A stretch of 43,746 nucleotides of DNA from assembly GCA_009602725.1 (NCBI GenBank), contig WELB01000066.1, positions 59,865 to 103,610 on the forward strand, in the 5' to 3' direction. Source of the stretch: Spirogloea muscicola (taxonomy: Eukaryota > Streptophyta > Zygnematophyceae > Spirogloeales > Spirogloeaceae). Position numbers and translations under genes: made by a program. Positions 21,613-38,646 of the stretch are shown in pieces (within the stretch, counting starts at the first letter, position 1; each line of letters begins with the position of its first letter). A model generated the notes under the pieces. The model did no database searches and was not told the origin of the DNA. It was given only the letters and a program-made list of their open reading frames with translations.

Positions 21613-22567
21613 TTTAATAGATTTCTTATATTGCCAAAACTGAAAGCAGTACGAACTGTGACCCAGGAATGTCGGTCACGGCCTGCTCGTTGGCGGCGCC
21701 TGTGAAGCAGGTTTGTGCCTCGAGGTCCGAGCAGCCCGCCCATGCCACAAAATCGGAGCAGTCTCCCGCGATGAGGACTAGGAGCGGAGGAGGTCGCTTT
21801 GGATAGCAGTGAGGGAGAGTTGGAAGGGCAGAGTCCCCGTTGCCACTCCAGCTCTGATATGAGCTAGGACTGCCTAGAGACTGGGCAGGTGGAGCGCCGT
21901 GCAATGTTGTGGTCTTGGTCATGAAACACTGTCCAGTCCATTCGGAATCCCTTTCATTAGTGCAACTTATCAAATTTGTGGTGTTGCTAAAAGCTCGTGC
22001 AAGATGTCTGTGATATTGCAATCTTGCTTCAACCCTTGATTCGCTTCGCTCTGCTGGCTACGCGTATATTGACACATCACCCTGCCCCTGTGATCTGGTC
22101 ATCGACGATGTATCGGAGTCAACAAGATGGCGTGATAGGGGGCAGGGCATGAAACCTGACAGGGCGCAGTGTCTATAGAGGTTCATGTGCTGGCCTGCAT
22201 GTGGCCAGCTACACAATAATGTCGTGCTCCTTTCACTCATACCAGCAATGACCCCAGACTGCCACTATGTGTGACACGTCAAGCAAAGTGCACTCTACAT
22301 CTGGCAGCCCTCTGGAGTGAGAGCACGGGCCTGTTCAATGCTCATTGGGCATTGACAGGCCACTGTACATGGACGTCATAGGTTCTACACCATCAGGACC
22401 TTGAGAGGCTGCGATGAGAATCAATATTAGGCTGCGGTGTAGGCGAGCACGAGCACGAGCATTGGCTTCCTTGTCTTCCTCGACAACTTATCTTAGTGGC
22501 CTGGAGGACTTCGTTAGCATTCTCAACATGAAAGGGACTGCATGGCATGAAAGCATAGGCGATTCAG
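21613..22567. other. intergenic, 3' flank of PGI
   Basis: No gene is supported. The part adjoining 22568 should be PGI 3' UTR. Confidence 0.35.
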
Positions 22568-27744
<5,177 letters not shown>

Positions 27745-28059
27745 GGCAGGGCTGGCAGCTTCTCGGCTCCATTCGGATTGGTCTTAATGGCCCATTCGTC
27801 AGGAACGTGGACTAAACCATCTGCAGTGGAAAAGAGACCCTTCGACCGCCCGGTGCGCTTTTCACGCGGGGCTGCCATCTGGCGCACCTGTCGCGGGCCC
27901 GCCGCAGATGCCCCTCCCGGGCAGTCGACCAGCGGGCATTACAAGATATGGTTTTCTTCACAGTCAGTCACCGAGTGGAGCGGCTTGCTCTGAGCATCCA
28001 CAGATGATGTGTCGTCCACGGTTCGGCAATCGCACGCGGCTGAACTGAGATGAGGGGCT
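27745..28059. other. 5' flank of PGI
   Basis: Probable promoter and 5' UTR of the minus-strand PGI gene. No TATA box or other element can be named. Confidence 0.4.
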
Positions 28060-28880
28060 TTTTGTCTCTTTTTGTGCGGCCTCGCTTTCTTCTCTGCTCA
28101 CCTGGGCTTCTTAAACGTCCAATCTTGTGGAGAGTAGTATGCTGCATTTTGCGTCTTCTGGCCCTACCAGACCTGGTACATTTCTTTGGGTTGGCCGCTC
28201 ACAGCTGGCTTGGCTGGCTTTTCGCAGCCCTTGCCCCCATTGGGAGTGCCACTTCTTCTCACAGCCATTGCCTTCCATAGAAGAGCTGTTCTTTGTGGGC
28301 TGATGGCCTTTTTCCAACAAAGGGGCTGCTTTCCGGCGGCTAGTCGTTCGGACTTCGGCTGCTTACTAGGGCTAAGTGACCATCCTTCGTGGTACTTGCT
28401 TACTTGTGTGTCCTTGCGCTTTGGAGCCACTTTGGACCTTGTCCACTGATTTCAAGCTGGCATTTACAGCCCCCGTCCCCTATAAATGGGATCGATGTTG
28501 CAGCCCTCGCCCCGTTTCTCAAGAGTTACTTCTCTTCTTGCAGCCCTCGCCCCCATTTGCGAGCTACTTTCCCTTTTGGGCTGGCCATACACAGCCATCA
28601 CCTCTTTGGAAGAGCTTTCTCTTCCACAGCCACCGCCTCCTTCTGGAAGAGCCTCTCTCACTAAGAACGCATAAAGTCCTAGCTTATCGGCAACGGACTA
28701 GGCAGAGTGCCAGGAAGTGCTGCGATCTCCTCCGAGGTGGCAGGCGCCCGCGGAGGAGCGATTGACAACGATCTTTGGTGAGAGCACGGACCCACATGAG
28801 CCCAGAATGGAAGGGTGCAGGGCTGTCTGCTCACAGCCCTCGCCCTCTACTTGGAGACTCTTCCTCTTTGCGGAACGCCA
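28060..28880 (+). repeat. dense cluster of dispersed-repeat copies
   Basis: At least five partial copies lie in a row. Words seen are CTTTGGGTTGGCCGCTCACA at 28181, TTGGCTGGCTTTTCGCAGCC at 28210, CTTTGGACCTTGTCCACTGA at 28430, TTTTGGGCTGGCCATACACA at 28574 and TCACAGCCCTCGCCCTCTAC at 28831. The upstream half (CGGACTTCGGCTGCTTACTA) is at 28349. Single 3'-half units such as CAGCCCTCGCCCC recur at short intervals, as if the half-unit amplified locally. The cluster sits between the head-to-head genes PGI and KEG. Confidence 0.55.
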
Positions 28881-29320
28881 GTCTTGAGGTGGTCCAACCT
28901 CCTGTTGATGATTGCTTCAACTGCGCACTCACATCGTGCAATCAGGAAATGTTGGCTTGCTTTTTGCGGGCACTCTTGCGGCAGCCAGCTGTGGCAGCCA
29001 ATATTAGACGGGTGAACTTTCACATGTCGTCCTTGTCTGCCTCGTGTTCTACTCCAGCTTTACCATGCAAGTAAGCTGTCGTTACGTGCTGGTTGTGAGC
29101 AGCTGGCCGTTCCAATTTTCTGGGGCCAAGCCCCTTCCCAAGGTCTACTCCATTTTGAAAATCTGTAATTCCTGGCTGGTGGTGGCATTGCAGCCCCACC
29201 GTCACAATACCGTGGGCTGGCTGCTTTAAGCCCAATTGCCATGGGTCGCTGATGGTGTGCCGACGGGGATCGTTCAGGGCTCAATAAACGAGGCGGGTTG
29301 CGCAGCGGCTAAAGATCAGT
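28881..29320. other. intergenic with degenerate repeat-like words
   Basis: Weak family words occur near 29100-29230 (GGGGCCAAGCCCC, GTGGGCTGGCTGCTTTAAGCC). They are too diverged to define as copies. No gene is supported. Confidence 0.3.
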
Positions 29321-29510
29321 GTGAAGAAAGAAAGGGCTCGGGAAGAAAGACGCTTCCAGGAGAGGGCGGTTGCGGTGGCTGGGAGAGGCCAGCCCAGAAG
29401 ACGAACAAAGTTCGAAGGGGCTAGGGAAAGCGCTAAGGCAGTGGCTGTGGAAGGCCAGCCCAACAACAGTGAGCAAGGTTCAAAGGGCCGGAAGGCGCCA
29501 AAACCACACA
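29321..29510 (-). repeat. two tandem reversed dispersed-repeat copies
   Basis: On the plus strand GGGCTCGGGAAGAAAGACGC, GGCTGGGAGAGGCCAGCCCA and GAACAAAGTTCGAAGGGGCT are followed by a second unit with GGCTGTGGAAGGCCAGCCCA and GAGCAAGGTTCAAAGGGC. Spacing is about 75 bp, close to that of the tandem pair at 695-856. Confidence 0.55.
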
Positions 29511-30035
29511 GCCATGCAAGAGACTACGGCGAGAAGGCCTGAGCGGCCAAAGGATCCGCGCTGGAGTCGAATTCTAGCCAGGGCCAGGTGCGTCGGAGGG
29601 GCAGTGGTCGCCCTGCAGCCGATCAATGATCCCGTGGTTCCCTCCCGCGCCGCCGCTTGCGCGCCGAGCGGTCAAATGTTTAAACGCCGGCCGTACGGTA
29701 CGGACGATCGGGGGGGGGGTGCCGGAACTGATCAGGACGGGCCAAGGAGACGCCGCGGGTGCCGTTGCGACCGTATGTGGGCCATCAAGGGGGGTCCCCG
29801 GTAACGGCTACCATGTGGGCGTGGCGAGGCTGGGGTATACGAGCACGGAAGTGGTCGGCGACGACCGGCAGGCCATCGCACGGCTGAAACTTGCTCTGCG
29901 ACGACACAGGGCGGATCGTACGGTGCTTGGAGGCGCGTGGGGGACGTCGCACGAGGCGTGTGTCGCAGCCCGCCGCGATGGGGCGCTCCCGTTGGCTTTC
30001 CTTTCCCGTCTTCGCTTCCGCCCGCGGCCATGGCC

Positions 30036-30076
<41 letters not shown>

Positions 30077-30132
30077 GAGCTGGCGGTGCGGGCGCGGGAN
30101 GCGTTTTTTTTTTTTTTTTTGGCGCGGCGGCC
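29511..30132 (+). promoter_or_regulatory. GC-rich promoter and 5' UTR region of KEG, with N at 30100
   Basis: The DNA is CpG-rich with a (GGC)n run near 30045-30073. An N at 30100 is followed by GCG and 17 Ts (30104-30120), ending 12 bp before the KEG ATG. The open frame continues upstream of the ATG through the T run but has no conserved sequence, so it is taken as non-coding. As at PGI, the T run next to an N is suspect. Confidence 0.5.
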
Positions 30133-33100
30133 ATGAAGCACCCGACGTGCACCATCTGCCAGCTGGTGTACGACGGCGAGGCGCGCGCGCCGCTGATGCT
30201 CGCCTGCGGGCACAGCTTCTGCAAGGCCTGCCTGGCGCAGCTCTTCGCGGCGTCCAAGGACCACACGCTGCCCTGCCCGCGCTGCCGCCACACCTCGGCA
30301 GTCGGCAACTCCGTCGAGGCCCTGCGCAAGAACTTCGGCGTCCTCGCGCTCCTAGGCGGCGCGCCCGTCGAGGACGGCGGCGCCGGCGGCGGCACGGACT
30401 CGGACAGCGGCGACGAGCTCGCGGACGTCGCGTCCAACCCCTACTCGGCCGGCTCCCGCGGCAACACCCCTCAGGCCAGCCCCAGCTGGCCGCCGGCCTG
30501 CAATGGCATGCTCCTCGACGTGGCGGTACACAGCCTTCGCCTCCTGCGCTTGCTCGGCCAGGGCCCCCGCCCGGACCAGGATGTCTGGTCGGGCATCCTC
30601 ACAGGTGCGCCCCTCCTGGTGACAGCTCTCGTGGCCTCTGGTCAGCCTGCCTTTCCGGGCCCATGGCCAGCAGCTCTTAGTCGGAAGAGAAGAAGAGAGA
30701 CTGGCCTAGTAATACAGCAAGGTTACGTCTGCCAGTGCAGGACTGGGACAGCTCGTTTGACTGGCTACGTGTAGAAGATGCACGACGTCTCACTAATGCA
30801 GCTGACAGAGAGAAGGCTTCTCGCAATAGGCTTCTGCTTGGAAAGGTTAGCCAAGCGTCTTCGTAGTGTAGTGTAGCCAAGCAGGTCGAGAGTGCCAAAT
30901 CATACACTGTTGAGGAGGCCAGCAGCACCTGCGAGCAGGACACACTGCTTGTTGAACTTTGGGAAGGTGCAGTGCCGTGGTAGTGCATTGCAGCTGGCCG
31001 GACTCTTTCATATTTGCATCTGTTAATGGGCCAGATTAAGGCTCCTACAGGCACAGTTGTCATACACGTCTAGGAAGTGGACAGCCACCTGTAGGACGCA
31101 CCTCGAGGCAATGAGACCAGCCGACGCTCACATGCCATACAAAGCCTGGGATAACTTACCTTGCTCCCAACTGCTGCAGTTAGTATGGTGGCTCGTGAAG
31201 GGTCCCCTAAGCACCGCTCTCTACCTCTGCATTGGCAGGTCCAGGAGGCTGCCGGCACAAGGTGGCAGTGAAGCGAGTCAGTTGTACCGGCGCAATGGAG
31301 CTGGAGTGGGTGCAGGCAAAGGTCGAGGGCCTCAGGCGGGCCGCCATGTGGTGCCAAAATGTCTGCACCGTGCATGGCGCCTGCGAGAAGGACGGGAAGC
31401 TCTGCATCATCATGGACAAGCACATCACATCCGTGAAGAGCGTCATGCAACAGAGCGGCGGCCGCTTGACGCTGGAGCAGATCCTAAGGTCTTGCTCCTG
31501 TGGAAGCTCCTGCTGCTGTAGTCCTCAAGCCACGGCAGTCTGAGCAGATATGCTCCTACTGACCAACATGCCTACTTGTACTCTCTGTGAGGCTGACCTC
31601 TGCTCCTGCTTGGTTGATCAAGGAATGGATAATGGTAGATGGCCATCTAGGCTGTCATTTATCATCCCTGACTTGCTCAATGTGCTGCTCCCTGCAGATA
31701 TGGTGCTGACGTGTCAAGGGGGGTGGCTGAGCTGCATGCAGCAGGGATCCTCTGCATGGCACTGAAGCCGTCAAACATTCTTCTTGATAAGCGAGGCAGA
31801 GCCGTTATCTCTGACTATGGGATGCCAGAGATACTGAGGAAGGTTGAGTGTAAGCGTGGCCGCGACCGACTTCATCTGCCCTCGCAGCACTGTCGCGAGT
31901 GCCTAGGACTGACACCCAATTACATAGCCCCAGAGGTGTGGGAGCCTTTCCGGAAGTCGTCTCTCAACCTCTTCACAGAGGAGGTTGTGTCAATGGGTAT
32001 GGAGTCAGATGCCTGGAGCTTCGGCTGCACCCTTGTGGAGATGTGCACGGGCACTGCACCGTAAGTGCCAGGGCTATGATTCCTCAGTGCTCATTCTCCG
32101 TGTCACACACCAACAATTGCAGTGCAGTCTTTCACACCTTGTGTACCTCTACCTGTTGAGAGCCTGCATTATATGCTTTGCTTGAAAGGTTGACAGTCAC
32201 GGGCTCTTTCTCGACGCAGGTGGCATGGAGCCACGGTCAGCGAGATGCAGAAAGCTGTTGTGAAGGCAAAGCGGCAGCCACCGCAGTACACAGGGTTGGG
32301 GAAAGGCGGCATGCCACGGGAGCTCTGGAAGATGATCGGCGAGTGCTTCCACCACAGGCCCTCCAAGCGGCCGACCTTCCACGCCATGCTTACAGTATTC
32401 CTGCGCCACCTCAAGGAGTTGCCCCTCAGCCCCCCTCCTTCACCCGAAAAGTGAGCTCTCGCTCTCCTGAAGAGGCTCCCTGTTTGTCTCTTCTTCAGTC
32501 ACCACCATAGGGATGGAGAGCAGTTGTGGGGTTGCGTACATGAGAAAGTGCTGTCTTGACATCCTCCATTCTCCAAAATGTTGATGATGTTGTGGTCCGC
32601 TTTGGTTGTACAGTATTGCATGCTGACTTGCTGAATGTTGCAAGCCGCCTGCTTAAAGTACCAGGCTTTGTGGCACGTACTTTCATGTGGTAATTGACTT
32701 GGCTGGATTGATGCAGCTGTTGAGTCCCTTTGCCCTTGTCATTGACATATCTTAGACAAAGCATCCTAACTTAGTAGCCACTCTTGTGGTGGAGCAGTTT
32801 GTCGAAGTTTCAAGATGGACCAGGTCTGGAGCCGTCTCCTGCATCAACGTTAGACTATGATCCAAATGTTGGATCAGAGCTACACAGATTGGTGGCAGAG
32901 GGCCAAACTGCAGCTGTCAGGTACCAAGCTTCTGTGTCACACTTACTCCAGCACGCGTTGCAGGGGCCTTGGCATTCTGCTCGGTATGTAAGTTCCTGGA
33001 GATATGTTGCTTCAGAAGCATTGGTTCCATAGAGTGTTCAAGCAATACTGTTAAAGCCACTGTATGTTTACTTCTGATTTGGTCACAATGTGCAGAGATC

Positions 33101-36100
33101 TCATTGCAAAGGCCCGAGCAGGGGAGTTAGATACATCCACCGTAGGCTCTCTCCTTGAGACCAGGAATGCTGATGGGCAAACACCTCTTCATGTCGCTGC
33201 CATGAGGGGTTATGATGACATTTTGCGCCCACTTCTGGAACAAGTCGAGGCAGATGTGGAGGGTCTTGACAAGGACGGAGACACGCCCATCTTCTGCGCC
33301 ATCTCGTCAGGCTCCATCGAATGCCTCCAAGCCCTGATTGAAAGAGGAGCAAATGTGAATGGACGATTGAAGGACGGTTTGGGTCCTTCTGTGGCCCACG
33401 TTTGTGCCTTCCATGGCCATCCTGATTGTATGCAGGTACTTAAGGAAGCACCTTTCATGCGTTTGGAGGAGTTGTTGATTGCATCATTCTCCGAGCAGCC
33501 AAAGTTGCAAGCCACGCATCTTATGCGACCGTAATTCACTATACTGGCTTCACTGGCTGAAAATTTCAGGAACTTGTGAAAGCGGGGGCTGATCCAAATG
33601 CGGTGGACGATGAAGGAGAGTCAGTGCTGCATCGAGCAGTCGCAAAGCGGCACACTGAGTGCGCTCTGGCAATTCTTGAGAGCGGTGGCTGCCCTTCCAT
33701 GGCAACCGTCAACCCCAAGGGCCTCACGTAAGCCTTGCATGCCTACGCACGGCTAGAAGCGTACCTGGACTTATAGTAGTCATAAGTCAGGTGCCCAATG
33801 CTTCATGTCAGGACTCCAGTAGTCATGCACCCTGAAAGAGAAACCCGTGTTCCTTCATGCAGACCTCTCCACCTTTGCATTGCCTCTGCCAACATCACCG
33901 TTGTGAAGCGGTGGTTGGAGCTAGCAAGTAAGGATCAGCTTGAAGCTGCGCTTGAGATTCCTAGCTCAGTTGGAAGCCCCCTGTGCATGGCAGCTGCTCT
34001 CAAGAAGTTTCGTCCTAAAGGTGAGCCATAGTCCCTCACTGTCTGTTTAGGTGATCTAATTGCTCTATCAAGATGCTTCATGTTGGTCAGTGGGAGAAGC
34101 GCATGGATTATGTCAACCACTTCTTAGGCCTCATCTTGCTTTCGCAGACAGCACAATATTGACTTGTGGCTTATGAGTTGCGATATGGGTGCCTACATCC
34201 TTGGACAGGTCTACTTTCTTTGTTAGCAGGGGTATTAACACGTGCTTCTTGTCTCCACGCCAGCAAGGGAGCTAGTGAAGGTTCTCTTGTCAGCAGGAGC
34301 CCAGCCAGAAGCAAAGGATGTGCAGCGTGGCCAGACTGCGCTGCACTGTGCAGCCTCCTCAAACGATCCTCTGATGGTGCAGGTTTGAATCTATCTCAGG
34401 TCTCACAAGTCCTCTGTTGAAACCAGCATTTTGGTCTATTGCCTCGTCATTATGTGTGGAGCAAATCTGTGCCCACGGTCTGCTGGTGACTAATTCCAGG
34501 ATTTGCCGTATGCAGGTTATATTGGATGCAGGTGTAGAGGTTGACATCACAGATTCGCTGTCCAATACACCACTACATGTTGCACTTGCTCGCGGCTCAA
34601 AGGAGTGTGTGGGACATCTCCTGCAGCGAGGGGCCAACTGCAATCTGCAGGTTCAATAAGCACTTTGCAGTTGCAGTTGAAAGTCTGTGTTAATAATTCT
34701 TGGGGTTGGCTAATGGGGTTGGATTGAATCTTCCACGTTAAGGGGTGCAGTGCACAGCACTCGGCTGATTGAAATTCGTACCCTTCCTCTTGTGTCTCTC
34801 AGGATGACGATGGTGACACTGCGCTTCACATAGCAGCTGACATGGCTAAGATGGTCAGGGAGAACATTGACTGGCTTGCTCTCATGCTTCAGCGACCAGA
34901 TGCTGCTGTCAATGCTAAGAACAATAGGTGAGTGGTCCCTTCGGAGGCTTACATTGTTGAGCATCCCATCTTGGGATGACCAACTTGGCAGACCAAGCCA
35001 TACAACCCCTTGTGTACAGCGTCATCCCCACTTCTGGATTGTACCTACATTTTCTTCTTTGTGTGCAACAGTGGCAAGACGATGAAGGAGCTTCTTGAGA
35101 CCTTACCACGGGAATGGGTCTCGGAGGAACTAGAAGATGCCCTCATGGCTCACCAGATTGAGCTGGTGCCACCAAGGTCAATCACATGACACGCTTAGCA
35201 TACTTCTAGTCATATCTACTACCATACTCCCCTCCACAAAGAATGTCTCATCTTGCGTATGCAGTTGTGACAGTCAGTTGCTTTCGCAACAATGTCACAC
35301 AGTCTGAGATATACCTAGTATTGAGATTTTCCACTTGTACAATGACATTCGTGCAGCCTCAGTCCAGGTGACTGGGTCACCTTCAAGCGGACCATAGAGG
35401 TCCCTGAAAACGGATGGCAGGGGGCTACGATAGGCAGCGTTGGTTTCGTTCAGAAGGTGTCGACCGCAGCGGATATCATTGTTGCCTTTTGTACAGGGGA
35501 GGCCAAGGTGAAGTCGAGCGAGGTTCGGAAGATCGTGTCATTTGAGTGTGGGCAGCATGTGAAGGTGAAGGACAGCGTGGTGCAACCAAGGTATAGTTTG
35601 GAAGGGCAGGCTAGGGACAATGTGGGGACGGTACTGTGCGTAGATGATGACGGCGTCCTCAGGATTGGGTTTCCTGGCATCTCGCGCGGCAGAAAGGCCG
35701 ACCCAGCCGACATGGAACGTGTGGAGATCTTCAAGGTGGGGGACTGGGTCAGAGTCAGGCCTAGCCTTGTCCATGCGAAACACGGCCTTGGCAATGTCAT
35801 GCCCGGCAGCATTGGCGTGGTCTACAGCATCAGGCCGGACCATAGCATACTGCTGGACCTCAACTACCTGCAGGAGCCCTGGCACTGTGAGCCGGAGGAG
35901 GTGGAGCATGTGACCCCATTTCAGGCAAGCGTACACCGGGCTACCAGCGCACTGGCAGACAAGTGCTGCCTATTAGTAGCAGCCTGAATTGCGTGCTCTT
36001 TCTGAGGCGCTGGTCAACGGCGGCATGCTCAGCTGGTTGTCTGTGTTTCTCCTGGCAGGTAGGGGATCGTGTCTGTGTGAGACGGGCAGTGGCAGAACCC

Positions 36101-38646
36101 AGGTACGCTTGGGGATGGGAGACGCATCACAGCGTGGGTACAGTCAGCGAGGTTGGAGGCGACGGGCTTCTCAGCATCGACATCCCGCCGCGCCCTCTCC
36201 TCTGGCAGGCCGACCCGGCAGACATGGAGAAGCTTGAGGACTTTGCGGTGTGTGTGCTGATTCTTTGCAATTGCACTTATTTGCACTTTTTGGCACACAG
36301 ACCATCTTCGCTGATGACCTGCTAATTGTGATGTACAGGATAATGGTGAAGACTCTGCATCAGACAAACTAGCATTCCCGTGATTTGTATCATTGAATTT
36401 CTGTGTTTCTGGAATATCTCGAAATTTACTTCTGTGACTATATCTGGAGACATCAATATGAAAAAATATATTAGTGTAGTGCTCGCAAGGGTGAGAGACA
36501 GCCTGAGGGACGGTCGCCCGTTTGAGGGACAGCAAGAGAGCAGCCTAGGCTTGCAACTAATTTCATGTCGCTGACTCAACATGCCAGGTGGGAGACTGGG
36601 TCCGCATTAAGCCGAGCGTACCGTCGCCAAAGTATGGGTGGGAGGATGTGACACGCAGCAGCATTGGAGTCGTGCACTACCTGGATGAGGATGGCGATGT
36701 AGGGATTGGCGTCTGTGGCCGGACGCGCCCTTTTTCGTGCTCGGTCACTGACCTGGAGAAGGTGGCAGCCTTTCTGGTCGGGGAAGAGGTCCACATACTG
36801 CCCTCAGTTGTGGAGCCACGCCTTGGGTGGGCCGGCGAGACGTCCGCCAGCAAGGGGAAAATTGCCAGCATTGACATGGATGGCACCCTCAATGTGAGCT
36901 AAGCTACCTGGAGGAAGCTTCTATTTCTTTGGAAGGCGTAATTTCTCAAGCGTCTGTCAGCACAAATCAGGCTTGGAGGATGAAGCGCATTTAAGTAGCG
37001 GGATAAGTGTTAGTCAAGTAGACAATTCTAAGCCCTTATCTTCATGTCAACTAACCTGTGTCCTTGGATTTGTAAGAGTCATGCAGTAGTTTAAGTAAGT
37101 CATCGTCGGATGCAGTCCAAGCAGTACAGGCCATGCATGTTTTGGCTGATCATGTTCTGGCTTATTGAGGAGAAGGCACCGATTGCGTGTAGCCTTTCTA
37201 GCGTATAGGCTTTCATGCGGTGGTTCTCAACCTTCCAATCGGTGCCCCCTTGCTGTGCAGGTCCGGGTGGAAGGGCGGGCGTCCATGTGGCGTTTGTCGC
37301 CTGGAGACGCAGAGCGGCTGTCAGGTTACCTCGTTGGTGACTGGGTGCGGCTGCGGGACCGGGGCACTGGCGTACGCCCGAGGTACAACTGGCACGGCGC
37401 TGGGCCGCACAGCACAGCGGTGGTGCACTCCATCTCGGATGCCGGGGTCTTGGACCTCGCCGGCACATTCAGGCAGGGGCGCTGGCAGGCACACTGCTCG
37501 GACGTGGAGAAGGTGGAGGCTCTGCGTGTTGGTCACCATGTGCGACTACGACGAGACCTGGATTCCCCACGGTGGGGCTGGCGGGGCGCGCATGCAGGCT
37601 CTCGCGGCGTGGTCATTGGCGTGCACGCCGACGGGGAACTGCGGCTGGCGCTCGCAGGTGTGGCGGCGCCATGGCGCGCTGACCCTGCGGATGTTGAGCG
37701 CGAAGAGGTCTTTGAGGTTGGGGAGTGGGTGAAGGTGCGGAATGGCTCGGTGGAGCCCGTGTATGGCTGGCGCGGTGTGAAGCCTGGCAGCATTGGTATC
37801 GTGCAGGGCCTCATCAGCATGGGGCTGCCTGCCTCAGAGAGCGCAGGTGCAGCAGCAGCAGCTTCCGTTGGCAGCGGCAATGCTGAAGGAGGGGCAGTAG
37901 CGGAGGAGGAGGAGCAGGTCATGCAGGTGGGCTTCTGTGGTGTGCAGGAGAAGCTCCTGGCACTTCCTGAGGAACTTGAGCGTGTGACGCCGTTTGCCGT
38001 TGGCCAGGCAGTACGCGTCCGGCCGGGCGTGGTGGCCCCGCGCTTCGGGTGGTCTGGCCACGGCCCTGGTAGTGTGGGCATCGTGGCGGTCGTGGATGCT
38101 GACGGCCTCCTGCGCGTCAACTCGGCGGTTGGCGGTGGCGGAAATGCGGCGAGCAAGTCATGGATGCTGGACCCTGCTGAAGTGGAGCCCGTAGATGCAG
38201 CTGCAGCGGCGCCGCGCGTCGGCGACTGGGTGCGCGTGTCCCCGAGTGTCCCAACACCGTCGCATCAATGGGGTGATGTGACGCATAAAAGCAATGGTGT
38301 CGTGCACCGCGTTGGCGGCGAGGGCGACATCTGGCTTGCCTTCTGCTTCCTTGAGCGGCTGTGGATGTGCCGACCGGGCGAGGTGGAGCGGCTGGCGCCG
38401 TTTCGGATCGGGGACGCCGTGCGCATCAAGCGCTCCGTTGCAATGCCCCGCTGGGGCTGGGGCATTGAAACGCGGCGTTCACGTGGTGTTGTGACTGGTG
38501 TTGACGCGGATGGCAAGGTCCGCATACGTTTCCGTCGACGGGACGGCCGCCCCTGGGTCGGCGACCCTGCAGACATTGAGCTGGACGATGCAGAGCCGGA
38601 GCCGCACCCGGAGCCGAATCAGTTGACCAGCAGTGCCGACAGGTAG
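30133..38646 (+). CDS. KEG: E3 ubiquitin ligase KEEP ON GOING (RING, kinase, ankyrin, HERC2-like repeats)
   Basis: Sixteen in-phase exons: 30133-30604, 31239-31488, 31698-32060, 32220-32450, 32798-32920, 33096-33435, 33570-33727, 33863-34020, 34264-34382, 34516-34650, 34803-34927, 35072-35176, 35357-35924, 36059-36247, 36588-36893 and 37261-38646, giving 1675 residues (Arabidopsis KEG is about 1625). The C3HC4 RING is at about 6-50 (CTICQLVYDGE, CGHSFCKACL, CPRCR). The kinase domain is about 160-430: VAVKRV, catalytic loop CMALKPSN instead of HRDLKxxN, SDYG for DFG, and WSFGCTLVEMCTG. Ankyrin repeats span about 480-860. Twelve HERC2-like repeats of the VGDWVR...GWEDVT...SIGVV type span about 860-1660. 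In Arabidopsis KEG sits at the trans-Golgi/early endosome and degrades ABI5, restraining ABA signalling; the role here is inferred. Intron 35925-36058 has a GC donor. Confidence 0.97.

Noticed and set aside
29281-29320. tRNA-like sequence near a repeat copy
   Set aside because: No A-box/B-box pair at correct spacing and no cloverleaf could be drawn.
29736-30011. Possible third retroelement relic upstream of KEG
   Set aside because: Both strands were read for the RR.D[LV]VA pattern and nothing aligned with copies A and B.
29626-30132. In-frame upstream extension of the KEG open frame
   Set aside because: It runs through an N and a T run, contains no conserved residues, and KEG proteins begin close to the RING; the ATG at 30133 gives MKHPTCTIC.
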